A stretch of DNA of 40,882 nt from the NCBI RefSeq assembly GCF_018614055.1, contig NZ_JAGGPB010000022.1, positions 1 to 40,882 on the forward strand, in the 5' to 3' direction. Each line of letters begins with the position of its first letter. Position 1 is the stretch's first letter. Shown here piece by piece: positions 1 through 9,690 of the stretch. The notes under the pieces are model-generated. The model saw only the letters and a program-made list of their open reading frames with translations, was not told the DNA's origin and searched no databases. Origin of the DNA: Streptomyces sp. ISL-98 (GTDB lineage: Bacteria; Actinomycetota; Actinomycetes; Streptomycetales; Streptomycetaceae). Both the position numbers and the translations under genes were made by a program.

Positions 1-319
1 GTGGTGGCGGTTCCGGGCGTACGGGCTCGGCGACCGGCGGGGGCGGCGGGGGCGGGGGAGGAGGCGGTGGAGGCGGCGGCGGTGGGGGAGGCGGGGGTGT
101 CGTGGCCGGTTCGGGCGGCGGCTCGGGCTTCGGGCCCGCCGTGCAGACCGCACTGCCGCCCACAGCTACCGCCGAGCCCGACGACAGTTCCCCGTCCTGC
201 GAGATGGAGGCGTACGCACAGTCGTCGGCCGCGGCCGGTAAGGGGCTCAGCAGCAGACCGGTCAGGGTGGCAGCGGCCAGCAGGCGTCCAAGGAGGCGAG
301 GGTGCACGTCGGGGAGCAT
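1..319 (-). CDS. secreted protein with polyproline run (partial, C-terminus beyond window)
   Basis: Reading the minus strand from the ATG at 317-319 gives an N-terminal signal peptide: Arg-containing n-region, hydrophobic core rich in Leu/Ala, and an Ala-Ala-Ala cleavage site followed by Asp-Asp. A short mature segment with two cysteines (DDCAYAS, SAVCTAG) follows, then an uninterrupted run of 21 prolines (codons at 35-97), then a Glu/Pro-rich stretch that runs off the window. The product is therefore probably exported, with a Pro-rich wall-spanning linker before an unseen C-terminal domain. I do not recognise the family. There is no strong Shine-Dalgarno before the ATG, and no in-frame alternative start is visible close by. 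The plus-strand open frames here are shadows of this GC-rich gene. The proline codons are mixed (CCG, CCC, CCT, CCA), so the run is not a simple triplet expansion. Confidence 0.7.
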   Translation of the reverse strand, partial: MLPDVHPRLLGRLLAAATLTGLLLSPLPAAADDCAYASISQDGELSSGSAVAVGGSAVCTAGPKPEPPPEPATTPPPPPPPPPPPPPPPPPPPPPVAEPVRPEPPP

Positions 320-545
320 GGTCCAGCGATGCGTGCGGCACGCAACGGCAGCGACCGATTCCCCTGATGGGTGGGACTTTCGGCGATTTGCGTTTGATAC
401 GGACGGCTGTCGGCGAACGCGTTTGCGAAGGAGTTTGGAAATTTCTTCGGGAGCGTTGAACACGGGCGCACCCCCCGCCCGTACCTAGGGCCATGAAGCG
501 TCGCACTGCGGCGCCGCAATCAACCTTCGGTACACAGGAGTTCAC
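320..545. other. intergenic region, divergent promoters
   Basis: About 225 bases lie between the divergent secreted-protein gene and the lipoprotein gene. It is less G+C-rich than the coding regions (for example the stretch around 365-440), as expected of a promoter region. A purine-rich ribosome binding site (ACAGGAG, about 534-540) precedes the lipoprotein ATG at 546. I see no convincing -35/-10 pair and no RNA gene. Confidence 0.5.
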
Positions 546-1526
546 ATGAAGACCTGGCGGAACGCCTCGCTCGCGGTGACGGCGGCGGCTGTGATGGCGC
601 TGACGACGGCGTGCGGTCAGGACACGGCCGATCAGTCCCCCAACGGCCAGTCGGTGGGCAACGCCAACCCGGCGCAGCAGCCCGCGGACAGCGGCTACGG
701 CTCGGACACGGGGTACGGCGAAGACTCCGGCGAACAGGCCGCACCCAAGGCCGCGGGACAACTCGCGGTCTGGGACAGCAAGAAGCTCGGGAAGGTCCTC
801 ACAGACAGCGGGGGGTTCACGCTCTACCGGTTCGACAAGGACACCGCCAAGCCGCCGAAGTCGAATTGCGACGGCGACTGTGCGAAGGCGTGGCCGGTCG
901 TGCCCGCGGGCGACGTCGAGGCCGCTGCCGGCACCGACGCGTCGCTGATCGGCGAGGTCGCCAGGCCCGACGGCACCGCCCAGCTCACCATCGGCGGCTG
1001 GCCCATGTACCGCTTCGCCAAGGACGCCAAGCCGGGCGACGCCAAGGGCCAGGGCGTCGGCGGCACCTGGTTCGCCTCGGCCCCCGACGGCAAGAAGGCC
1101 GCACCGGGCGCGGCAGGCGGCGGTGCCGAGGCCGGCGCGGGCGAGGAGGGGGCCCCCACCGACCTCGCGGGAATGTCCGTACGCAAGGACCCCAAGCTCG
1201 GTGATGTCGTCGTCGACTCCAAGGGCATGACGGTCTACCGGTTCAAGAAGGACTCGGCCTGGCCGATGAAGTCGGCCTGCACCGGTGCCTGCCTGGAGAA
1301 GTGGCCGGTCGTCCCGCCGGTCGAGAAGAACGACACCGAAGGCGTACTCAAGAAGGGCTTCGTCGTCTTCGACCGTCCCGACGGCATCAAGCAGCAGACC
1401 ATCGACTGCTGGCCCGTCTACACCTTCGCGGGCGACGCGAAGCCGGGTGACACCAACGGCCAGGGCGTGGGCGGCACTTGGTACGCCGTTTCGCCCGAGG
1501 GCAAGCTGGTCGGAGCGCCCAAGTAG
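546..1526 (+). CDS. SCO0930-family lipoprotein with two Yx(F/W/Y)xxD repeat units
   Basis: 326 aa. The N-terminus has a lipoprotein signal peptide ending in a lipobox (LTTAC), so Cys23 is the likely lipidated residue and the mature protein sits on the outer face of the membrane. After a low-complexity Gly/Ser/Gln/Asp linker there are two copies of the Lipoprotein_15 / COG4315 module, about residues 73-180 and 210-320. Each copy contains YRFxKD-type motifs, a CDGDCAKAWPV or CTGACLEKWPV cysteine pair, and a closing GVGGTW(F/Y)A motif. The biochemical role of this family is not established; its Trp/Tyr/Asp and Cys motifs suggest a cell-surface redox or cofactor-binding role, but that is inference. 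The gene stands alone, with a good ribosome binding site and a terminator hairpin at 1591-1612. Confidence 0.9.
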   Translation: MKTWRNASLAVTAAAVMALTTACGQDTADQSPNGQSVGNANPAQQPADSGYGSDTGYGEDSGEQAAPKAAGQLAVWDSKKLGKVLTDSGGFTLYRFDKDTAKPPKSNCDGDCAKAWPVVPAGDVEAAAGTDASLIGEVARPDGTAQLTIGGWPMYRFAKDAKPGDAKGQGVGGTWFASAPDGKKAAPGAAGGGAEAGAGEEGAPTDLAGMSVRKDPKLGDVVVDSKGMTVYRFKKDSAWPMKSACTGACLEKWPVVPPVEKNDTEGVLKKGFVVFDRPDGIKQQTIDCWPVYTFAGDAKPGDTNGQGVGGTWYAVSPEGKLVGAPK

Positions 1527-1590
1527 AACAATCCGGCAGCGTCCCCACGCTGCGGCGTTCCGGCCCGGCCGGCCCGTCCCTCCGCCTCAG

Positions 1591-1612
1591 GCGGCAGGGG
1601 CGGGCCTGCCGC
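1591..1612 (+). terminator. hairpin terminator after the lipoprotein gene
   Basis: An 8-bp perfect stem (GCGGCAGG paired with CCTGCCGC) with a 6-base loop lies 65 bases after the lipoprotein stop codon. No U-tract follows, which is normal for Streptomyces terminators. Confidence 0.55.
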
Positions 1613-1762
1613 TGTTGGCCGCACATGCCTGCGGCGTGTGACGGAGAACGGACCGCGATTTTCCGCTTTTGCTCGCCCCAATGCCTGACGGTCAGTAGCC
1701 TCGGCTCGAACACCGGTCTTGGTCATGACCGGCCTTCCTGTGGCGATGAGTTGGAGACATTG

Positions 1763-2575
1763 ATGGAGCGACCCGCCTGGGCCCCGCAGGGCATCGACAT
1801 ATCGGTGCCGAGTGTGTCCCGGATCTACGACTTCTACCTGGGCGGTTCGCACAACTTCGAGGTCGACAGGGAAGCAGCCCGCAAGGCGATGGCGTTCATG
1901 CCGGGGCTTCCGAAGATCATGCAGGCGAACCGGGCATTCATGCGCCGGGCCGTACGCTTCGCCGCGGACGAGGGCATCACCCAGTTCCTCGATATCGGCT
2001 CGGGCATACCCACCTTCGGCAACGTCCACGAAGTGGCCCAGGCCGCCAACCCCGAAGCCCGGGTCATGTACGTCGATCACGACCCGGTCGCCGTCGCGCA
2101 CAGCGAGGCCGTGCTCGAAGGCAACGACCGGGCCGGCATTGCCGCGGCCGACCTGCGAAAGCCGCAGGAGATTCTCAGCAGTCCCGTCGTCAACGGACTC
2201 ATCGATTTCGAGCGGCCGGTGGCTCTGCTGCTGGTCGCGGTACTCCACTTCATCGAGGACGCCGATGACCCGCAGGCCGCTGTCGCCACCCTGCGCGACG
2301 CTCTCGCGCCCGGCAGCGTCGTCATCCTCACCCACGCCTCTTACGAGGGGATCCCGCTCACCGTGGAGCAGGCGAGCGGCACGGTCGCCGTCTACCAGAA
2401 CATCAGGAATCCGCTGATCATGCGCTCGCGGGAAGAGATCACGCGGTTCTTCGAGGGATACACGATGGTCGACCCCGGGCTGGTCTCGATGCCGGACTGG
2501 CGACCCGAAACGACGTCCTCCCAGGAGGATCCGTTCGCCTTCTCGGGGTTCGCCGGAGTGGGACGCAAGGCGTGA
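1763..2575 (+). CDS. SAM-dependent methyltransferase, DUF574 (Methyltransf_19) family
   Basis: 270 aa, a full-length member of the actinobacterial family whose N-terminus reads D-x-S-x-P-S-x-x-R-x-Y-D-F-x-L-G-G. Here that stretch is at about residues 13-30 (SRIYDFYLGGSHNF). The SAM-binding glycine motif follows (FLDIGSGIP, about 75-83), then an acidic motif (VMYVDHDPVAV). The substrate is unknown; many members are orphan enzymes. The ATG at 1763 is chosen because it places the conserved motif at its usual distance; the open frame extends upstream without similarity. Its TGA lies inside the GTGA start of the downstream GGDEF/EAL gene, so the two are translationally coupled. The upstream 236-base gap contains short palindromes (CTGAC-G-GTCAG at 1685-1695 and GGTCATGACC at 1721-1730) that could be operators. 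Confidence 0.88.
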   Translation: MERPAWAPQGIDISVPSVSRIYDFYLGGSHNFEVDREAARKAMAFMPGLPKIMQANRAFMRRAVRFAADEGITQFLDIGSGIPTFGNVHEVAQAANPEARVMYVDHDPVAVAHSEAVLEGNDRAGIAAADLRKPQEILSSPVVNGLIDFERPVALLLVAVLHFIEDADDPQAAVATLRDALAPGSVVILTHASYEGIPLTVEQASGTVAVYQNIRNPLIMRSREEITRFFEGYTMVDPGLVSMPDWRPETTSSQEDPFAFSGFAGVGRKA

Positions 2576-4725
2576 GCGTGCCATCGCAGGCACCCGACGG
2601 CCTGGACGACAGACTCGGGCGGTTCGCGACGATCTGGAGCCGGGCCATCTTCCCGGTCACGGCAACGTCCATGACCCGACCGGAGTTCGAAAAGCATTTG
2701 CTCCCGCTCGCGCGGCAGCTGGGCGAAGCACTGCACCGGCGGCCCTTCGACACCGGGCCCGCGCACGCAGTGGGCGCCGCCCTGGTCGCCGCCCACTGCA
2801 CCGACCCGGACACCCTGGTCCGTACGCTCGGCGTCGTCGACTCCTACCTGGTGCTGTACTGCGCGGGAGAGAACGACTCGCCCGACCGGGCGGAGGAGAA
2901 CCGGGCTCGCTGCGCCCGGCTCCAGCACGCCGTCGCGGCGGGTTTCGCCGAGGCGCTGCGCGAGCGCACCCTCGCCGAGCAAGAAGCCATCACACGGTCG
3001 TCCCTCTCCGCGAGCAGCGCGGCACAGAAGGCGCTCCACGACACCGAGGTCCGCTTCCGCGCGGTCTTCGACGGCGCGGCCGTGGGCATCGGCATCGCCG
3101 ACCTCGAAGGCAACATCCTGGAGGTCAACGAAGCGCTCATGAGGATGTTCGGCGGACTCGAACAATACGTGCGCGGCAAGAAGGTGAGCGAGTGGGTCCA
3201 CCCCGAAGACACGCCCCATGTGTGGCGGCTGTACGGGGAGTTGGTTCGGGGCGAGCGCGACCATTACCGCGTGGAGAAGCCGTACTACCGCACTGACGGC
3301 ACCGTCCTGTGGACCAACCTCACCGTCTCTCTGCTCCGCGACGCCGACGGCAAGCCCCAGTACCAACTCGCCCTCATGGAGGACACCACCGAGCGGCGCC
3401 TGCTCAATCTGCGGCTCCGCTACGAGGCCACCCACGACGCGCTCACCGGGCTCCCCAATCGCACGCTGTTCTTCGAGCGCCTCGAAAAGGCGCTGTCCGC
3501 GGGCGACGGCATGCGCTTCGGCCTCTGCTACCTCGACCTCGACGGCTTCAAGGCGGTCAACGACAGCCTCGGCCACTCGGCGGGCGACCGCCTGCTCGTG
3601 GAGGTCGCCGACCGCCTGCAGAGCTGCGCCACACGGCCCGGCGAGATGGTGGCCAGGCTCGGCGGCGACGAGTTCGTGGCGCTGACCACGGGGCCCGACA
3701 CCCGCCAGGAGGTGGACGAGCTCGCCGCCCGCATCCTGAACGTGCTGTCGGTCCCCATCCGTCTCGAAGGCCGGGAGCTGACCGTACGCGGCAGCATCGG
3801 CATCGTCGAAGGCCCCGCGGGCGAACGCGGCCCGGCGGAGGTGCTGCGGAGTGCCGACATCACGATGTACCGCGCCAAGTCGGCGGGCGGCAACCGCTTC
3901 GAGACCGCCGACGCGGAGGCGGACGCCCGTGCCATCACCCGGCACGGCCTCACCAACGCGCTGCCCGCGGCACTGGAGCGGGGCGAGTTCTTCATCGAGT
4001 ACCAGCCGCTCGTGCATCTGGGCGACGGGAGTGTGCACGGCGCGGAGGCGCTGGTGCGCTGGTGCCATCCGCAGCACGGCGTCCTGGGACCGGACCGGTT
4101 CATTCCGCTGGCCGAGCACACCGGGCTGATCGTCCCGCTCGGCCGCTGGGTGCTCGAAGAGTCCGTACGCCAGGCCAGGTTCTGGCAGGAGAGGCACGCC
4201 GACGGCGGCCCGCTGCGCATCAATGTGAACCTCTCGCCGATGCAGCTGCACCACCCGGGGCTCGTCGCCGACACGGTGGACGTGCTGGAGCGGGCGGGGC
4301 TCGAACCGGGCGCGCTGTGCCTGGAGGTCACCGAGTCGGCCCTGATCGGCGCCGACGACGACCTGCTCAAGCCGCTGCGGCAGCTCGCCGAGATGGGCGT
4401 GGACATCGCGCTCGACGACTTCGGCACCGGCTACTCCAACCTCGCCAATCTGCGCAGGCTGCCGGTGAGCGTCCTCAAGCTGGACCGTTCCTTCACCCAG
4501 TCCATGCAGCAGCACCCGGCCGACTCCGTCGACCTGAAGATCGTCGAGGGGATCGTCTCACTGGCGCACAGCCTGAAGCTGGCTGTCACGGTCGAAGGCG
4601 TGGAGACGGGCGCACAGGCGGCGCAGCTGCGGGAACTGGGCTGCGACACCGCGCAGGGCTGGTACTACGCCAGGCCCGGCGCACCCGACCGTATTCACAC
4701 CCTGCTGCTGGCCGACGCCGTCTGA
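2572..4725 (+). CDS. rmdA: PAS-GGDEF-EAL cyclic-di-GMP enzyme, RmdA-like
   Basis: 717 aa, predicted soluble. Layout: N-terminal region of unknown fold (1-150), PAS/PAC sensor (about 153-275, ending in the usual DTTERR linker), GGDEF domain with intact GGDEF at 364-368, and EAL domain with EAL at 492-494 and DDFGTGYS at 615-622. The catalytic signatures of both the cyclase and the phosphodiesterase are present. The position where the inhibitory RxxD site would lie reads RPGE, so product inhibition may be weakened. Length and architecture match RmdA of Streptomyces, a cytosolic c-di-GMP phosphodiesterase that helps time aerial development; the neighbouring SCO0930-type lipoprotein and methyltransferase also fit that locus from memory. 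The GTG start overlaps the stop of the methyltransferase gene. The 3' end overlaps the convergent LysR gene by 31 bases. Confidence 0.9.
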   Translation: MSVPSQAPDGLDDRLGRFATIWSRAIFPVTATSMTRPEFEKHLLPLARQLGEALHRRPFDTGPAHAVGAALVAAHCTDPDTLVRTLGVVDSYLVLYCAGENDSPDRAEENRARCARLQHAVAAGFAEALRERTLAEQEAITRSSLSASSAAQKALHDTEVRFRAVFDGAAVGIGIADLEGNILEVNEALMRMFGGLEQYVRGKKVSEWVHPEDTPHVWRLYGELVRGERDHYRVEKPYYRTDGTVLWTNLTVSLLRDADGKPQYQLALMEDTTERRLLNLRLRYEATHDALTGLPNRTLFFERLEKALSAGDGMRFGLCYLDLDGFKAVNDSLGHSAGDRLLVEVADRLQSCATRPGEMVARLGGDEFVALTTGPDTRQEVDELAARILNVLSVPIRLEGRELTVRGSIGIVEGPAGERGPAEVLRSADITMYRAKSAGGNRFETADAEADARAITRHGLTNALPAALERGEFFIEYQPLVHLGDGSVHGAEALVRWCHPQHGVLGPDRFIPLAEHTGLIVPLGRWVLEESVRQARFWQERHADGGPLRINVNLSPMQLHHPGLVADTVDVLERAGLEPGALCLEVTESALIGADDDLLKPLRQLAEMGVDIALDDFGTGYSNLANLRRLPVSVLKLDRSFTQSMQQHPADSVDLKIVEGIVSLAHSLKLAVTVEGVETGAQAAQLRELGCDTAQGWYYARPGAPDRIHTLLLADAV

Positions 4726-5618
4726 GGGAGGCGGGAAGCGAGGAGTACGTTCTGGAGCTCGCGCGCCGCGCGCGGCGGCGCCACGTCGCTGCGGTGCGCG
4801 AGCGCGATGGTACGGCTCAGGCCCGGCCGGGCGAGGGGCGTGGCCCGCAGGTCACGCCCCGCCCGGGCGGCCACCATGCGCGGCACGACAGCGAGCCCGA
4901 GCCCGGCCCGTACGAAGCCGAGAACGGCGTCCATCTCGCCGCCCTCGACCGTGAAGGTCGGCTCGAAGCCCTCGGCCCGGCAGGCGGCGACGGTCAGTTC
5001 GCGCAGGTCGTAGCCGTGCCGGAACATCACCATCGGCTCGCCCTCAAGGTCCGCGACACGTACGGACCTTGACCTACCGCGCCCGGGGCGGGGGCCCGTC
5101 GCCGCCGACACCACCACCAGGTCCTCGTGCAGCAGCTCGACGGTGGTCAGCGCCGGGGACGGCGTCGGCAGTGGCAGCACGACCAGGGCGAGATCGAGGG
5201 CGCCGCGCGCCAGTTCCCGTACGAGATCGTGCGAGCCGCTCTCCTCGATCAGCAGCTGGATGCCGGGGTGCAGATCGTGGAAGGTGCGCAGTACGTCCGG
5301 GAGCAGCCCGGTGCACAGACTCGGCGTGGCACCGAGCCGCACCCTGCCGCGCCGCAGCTGGGCCAGCTCCTGGACCTCGTGGCGGGCGGTGTCGGCGTCG
5401 GCGAGGATGCGGCGGGCCAGCGGGAGCAGGGCCTCGCCGGCGTCGGTGAGGGCGATGTTGCCGCGGGCCCGGGTGAAGAGGTCGGCGCCCAGTTCCTTCT
5501 CCAGCGCACGGATCTGCTGGGAGAGGGACGGCTGGGAGACATGCACCTCCTCGGCGGCATGGGTGAAGTGCAGGGTCTCGGCGACGGCCACGAAATAGCG
5601 GAGCTGCTGGAACTGCAT
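4695..5618 (-). CDS. LysR-family transcriptional regulator
   Basis: 307 aa. It has an N-terminal winged helix-turn-helix of classic LysR type (residues 1-60; QLRYFVAVAE, then VSQPSLSQQIRALE), then a linker helix and a two-lobed effector-binding domain. The start chosen is the ATG at 5618 giving MQFQQLRYF, the usual LysR beginning; an upstream in-frame start at 5639 would add seven atypical residues. It is divergent from sdhC by 96 bases, and the gap carries a LysR-type palindrome (5641-5655). Most LysR proteins regulate the divergent gene and themselves, so control of the sdhCAB operon is the simplest inference. Its 3' end overlaps that of rmdA. The effector is unknown. Confidence 0.92.
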   Translation of the reverse strand: MQFQQLRYFVAVAETLHFTHAAEEVHVSQPSLSQQIRALEKELGADLFTRARGNIALTDAGEALLPLARRILADADTARHEVQELAQLRRGRVRLGATPSLCTGLLPDVLRTFHDLHPGIQLLIEESGSHDLVRELARGALDLALVVLPLPTPSPALTTVELLHEDLVVVSAATGPRPGRGRSRSVRVADLEGEPMVMFRHGYDLRELTVAACRAEGFEPTFTVEGGEMDAVLGFVRAGLGLAVVPRMVAARAGRDLRATPLARPGLSRTIALAHRSDVAPPRAARELQNVLLASRLPQTASASSRV

Positions 5619-5622
5619 GAGA

Positions 5623-5655
5623 GCACGATAGGCCAGCACGATAGGCGATGCCTAT
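5623..5655. promoter_or_regulatory. candidate LysR operator: direct repeats and ATAG-N7-CTAT palindrome
   Basis: ATAGGC-GAT-GCCTAT at 5641-5655 is a perfect interrupted palindrome of the T-N11-A / ATAG-N7-CTAT class used by LysR regulators. Two direct copies of GCACGATAGG (5623-5632 and 5636-5645) sit on its LysR-proximal side, the second overlapping it. If the weak pair TTGGAC (5677-5682) and TAGCGT (5702-5707) is the sdhC promoter, the palindrome centre is about 66 bases upstream of the start point, the usual LysR recognition-site position. Confidence 0.6.
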
Positions 5656-5714
5656 GGATATGAGCCGTACCATGTCTTGGACCTCTGGGGCCTTCCGGAC
5701 CTAGCGTCTCGTTT

Positions 5715-6419
5715 ATGGCACTGGCTACGCGGACGGATCGAAAACCGTCCCTCACGCGCTCGCTCTGGGGCTCGACCGTCGGCAAGAAGACGGTCATGGC
5801 CGTGAGCGGTCTGATCATGCTGATGTACCTGGTCGCCCACATGCTCGGCAACCTCAAGATCTTCTTCGGTTCCGGCGAGTTCAACGCGTACGCGCACTGG
5901 CTGCGGACCATGGGCGAGCCCCTCCTGCACTACGAGTGGGCGCTGTGGATCGTGCGCGTGGTGCTGCTCGCGGCGGTGGTGCTGCACGGCGTCGCGGCGT
6001 ACCAGCTCAGCAGGCTGGACCTGCGGGCCAGGCCGAGCAAGTACGTGCACAAGCGGCGACGGGCGAGCTATGCGACGCGCACCATGCGGTGGGGTGGGAT
6101 CATCCTCGGGCTGTTCATCGTCTGGCACCTGCTGGACCTGACGACCCTCACCGTGAACGAGAACGCGCAGCCGGGTCGCCCGTACGAGAACGTCCTCGCG
6201 ACCTTCAACACCTGGTACGGCAACGTCATTTACATCGCGGCGGTACTGGCGCTCGGCATGCACATCAGGCACGGCTTCTGGAGCGCCGCCCAGACGCTGG
6301 GCGTCGGAAACGCCAGGCGCGACCGGATCCTCAAGGCGGTGGCCAATGGCCTCGCGCTGGTGCTGACGGTGGGCTTCGTGTCCGTACCCGTGGCCGTCAT
6401 GACTGGAGTGGTGAGCTGA
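5715..6419 (+). CDS. sdhC: succinate dehydrogenase / fumarate reductase cytochrome b subunit
   Basis: 234 aa, about five hydrophobic helices. It belongs to the b558 type that serves both quinone and haem binding in type B succinate dehydrogenases, as in Bacillus and many actinobacteria. Conserved helix histidines are visible ([42 protein letters not shown]), consistent with dihaem ligation. It anchors SdhA and SdhB to the membrane and passes electrons to or from menaquinone. The ATG at 5715 follows a region without a Shine-Dalgarno and lies about where transcription from the weak TAGCGT element would begin, so the mRNA could be nearly leaderless (inference). sdhA starts one base after its stop, so translation is closely linked. 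Confidence 0.93.
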   Translation: MALATRTDRKPSLTRSLWGSTVGKKTVMAVSGLIMLMYLVAHMLGNLKIFFGSGEFNAYAHWLRTMGEPLLHYEWALWIVRVVLLAAVVLHGVAAYQLSRLDLRARPSKYVHKRRRASYATRTMRWGGIILGLFIVWHLLDLTTLTVNENAQPGRPYENVLATFNTWYGNVIYIAAVLALGMHIRHGFWSAAQTLGVGNARRDRILKAVANGLALVLTVGFVSVPVAVMTGVVS

Positions 6420-6420
6420 C

Positions 6421-8366
<1,946 letters not shown>

Positions 8367-8370
<4 letters not shown>

Positions 8371-9116
8371 GGCTCACCCTGCGCGTCTGGCGCCAGCGCA
8401 ATGCCGAAGAACCCGGCGCCATGGTCACGTACGACGTCGACGACATCTCCGAGGACATGTCGTTCTTGGAGATGCTCGACACGCTCAACGAGAAGCTGAT
8501 CCTGCGCGGCGACGAGCCGGTCGCCTTCGACCACGACTGCCGCGAGGGCATCTGCGGCGCGTGCGGTGTCGTCATCAACGGCGATGCGCACGGGCCGGAG
8601 CGCACCACCACCTGCCAGCTGCACATGCGGCACTTCGAGGACGGCGACACCGTCGACGTCGAGCCGTGGCGGGCCGGTGCGTTCCCGGTGGTCAAGGACC
8701 TGGTGGTCGACCGGTCGGCGTTCGACCGGATCATCGGCGCGGGCGGCTACATCAGCGTCCCGACCGGCGCAGCGCCCGAGGCCCACGCCACGCCGGTACC
8801 GAAGGCCGACGCCGACTACGCGTTCGAGCACGCCGAGTGCATCGGCTGCGGCGCGTGCGTGGCGGCGTGCCCGAACGGCTCCGCGATGCTCTTCACTTCG
8901 GCGAAGATCAACCACCTGAATGTGCTCCCGCAGGGCGCACCGGAGCGCGAGACCCGGGTCATCGACATGGTGGCGACCATGGACGAAGAGGGCTTCGGCG
9001 GTTGCACCCTCGCGGGCGAGTGCGCCACGGCCTGCCCGAAGGGCATTCCGCTGCCGTCCATCGCCGCGATGAACAAGGAGTGGCTGCGGGCGACACGGAA
9101 GGCGCCGCGCCGCTGA
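8367..9116 (+). CDS. sdhB: succinate dehydrogenase / fumarate reductase iron-sulfur subunit
   Basis: 249 aa. The N-terminal plant-type [2Fe-2S] ferredoxin domain has [10 protein letters not shown] and a later Cys in TTTCQLH. The C-terminal part has two cluster motifs, [14 protein letters not shown] and [11 protein letters not shown], for the [4Fe-4S] and third clusters. It carries electrons from FAD in SdhA to the membrane subunit SdhC. It overlaps the end of sdhA by four bases and closes the operon. I choose the ATG at 8367, since upstream in-frame sequence belongs to a shadow of sdhA. Confidence 0.95.
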
Positions 9117-9162
9117 CCCACGGCCTTGGTGGTTGTGGGCATGTCACCAGCTGCTGCTAATC

Positions 9163-9201
9163 TTCCCCCGCAAGATCGGGATCGGCTGGCAAGCGGGGGA
9201 A
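9163..9201 (+). promoter_or_regulatory. hairpin sequestering the ribosome binding site of the Esx-like gene
   Basis: TTCCCCCGC (9163-9171) is perfectly complementary to GCGGGGGAA (9193-9201), with a 21-base loop. The second arm contains the only Shine-Dalgarno-like sequence and ends two bases before the ATG at 9203. In the transcript the ribosome binding site would be paired, so translation may need unfolding or a trans factor. A possible -10-like TAATCT (9158-9163 region) lies just before the first arm. Confidence 0.55.
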
Positions 9202-9202
9202 A

Positions 9203-9628
9203 ATGGCCGGGCAGACGCAACAGGGTGGCTACCGCGTCCAGAAGAGCGGGATGGACGCCGAGGCGGACAAGCTCGACCGGGCGGGCGACGACGTCGGTGA
9301 CATCGGCGCCGCTCTCCAGGAGCAGCTCTGCTACACGCCGGACGCCCTGGGCGGTTCGGACTCCGGGCCGGCGTTCAACAACTTCTCCGAAGCGTGGCAG
9401 GCCGAGGCCAAGGTCCTGGAGAGCGCGCTGCATGAGCTGGCGGACAAGGTCCGTATCTCAAAGGCGAATTACCACGGCGCCGACGTCAGCACGATGAACG
9501 AACTCCAGGCGAGCGGGGGCGGCGGACTGACGACCATGCCGGCGCCCGCGCCCGCCGGGCCCGCACCCGGCATGCGCACCATGCCGGCTGCCGGTTCGCC
9601 CCCGGTCGGCCTTGCCGACTTCGGCTGA
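9203..9628 (+). CDS. WXG100/Esx-like small protein, candidate type VII partner
   Basis: 141 aa, no signal peptide. Residues 1-105 are predicted mostly helical. Trp65 (EAWQAEA) sits where a WXG turn would lie between two helices, although the Gly is replaced. Tyr90-Asp94 (YHGAD) fits the YxxxD/E export signal that follows the helical hairpin in type VII substrates. The tail is Gly/Pro/Met-rich and disordered. WXG100-like proteins are typically exported as pairs and often precede the effector they escort, which fits the next gene. Start: ATG at 9203 with GCGGGGGAA as ribosome binding site, embedded in a hairpin. The next gene follows after 62 bases on the same strand. Family assignment rests on pattern only, so moderate confidence. 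Confidence 0.7.
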   Translation: MAGQTQQGGYRVQKSGMDAEADKLDRAGDDVGDIGAALQEQLCYTPDALGGSDSGPAFNNFSEAWQAEAKVLESALHELADKVRISKANYHGADVSTMNELQASGGGGLTTMPAPAPAGPAPGMRTMPAAGSPPVGLADFG

Positions 9629-9690
9629 GCGCTGCCTTCTCCCTCCACCTGTTGACCTCTCCGAACCGAAATGCCGGAGGCCGCAAAGCC

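Noticed and set aside
374..386. GGGACTTTCGGC as a DosR/OsdR-type box
   Set aside because: Only the left half resembles the GGGACTT motif; there is no matching right half, and the gene following it is not a typical member.
1..459. 152-residue plus-strand open frame
   Set aside because: It is the complement of the signal-peptide/polyproline gene, and lacks a meaningful N-terminus.
2392..4515. 707-residue antisense open frame over rmdA
   Set aside because: Complete GGDEF and EAL motifs are on the plus strand; the minus translation has no recognisable motif.
9652..9690. TTG start adding 13 residues to the WXG peptidase
   Set aside because: The ATG at 9691 has a GGAGG site upstream, whereas the TTG has none and the extra residues include that GGAGG sequence.
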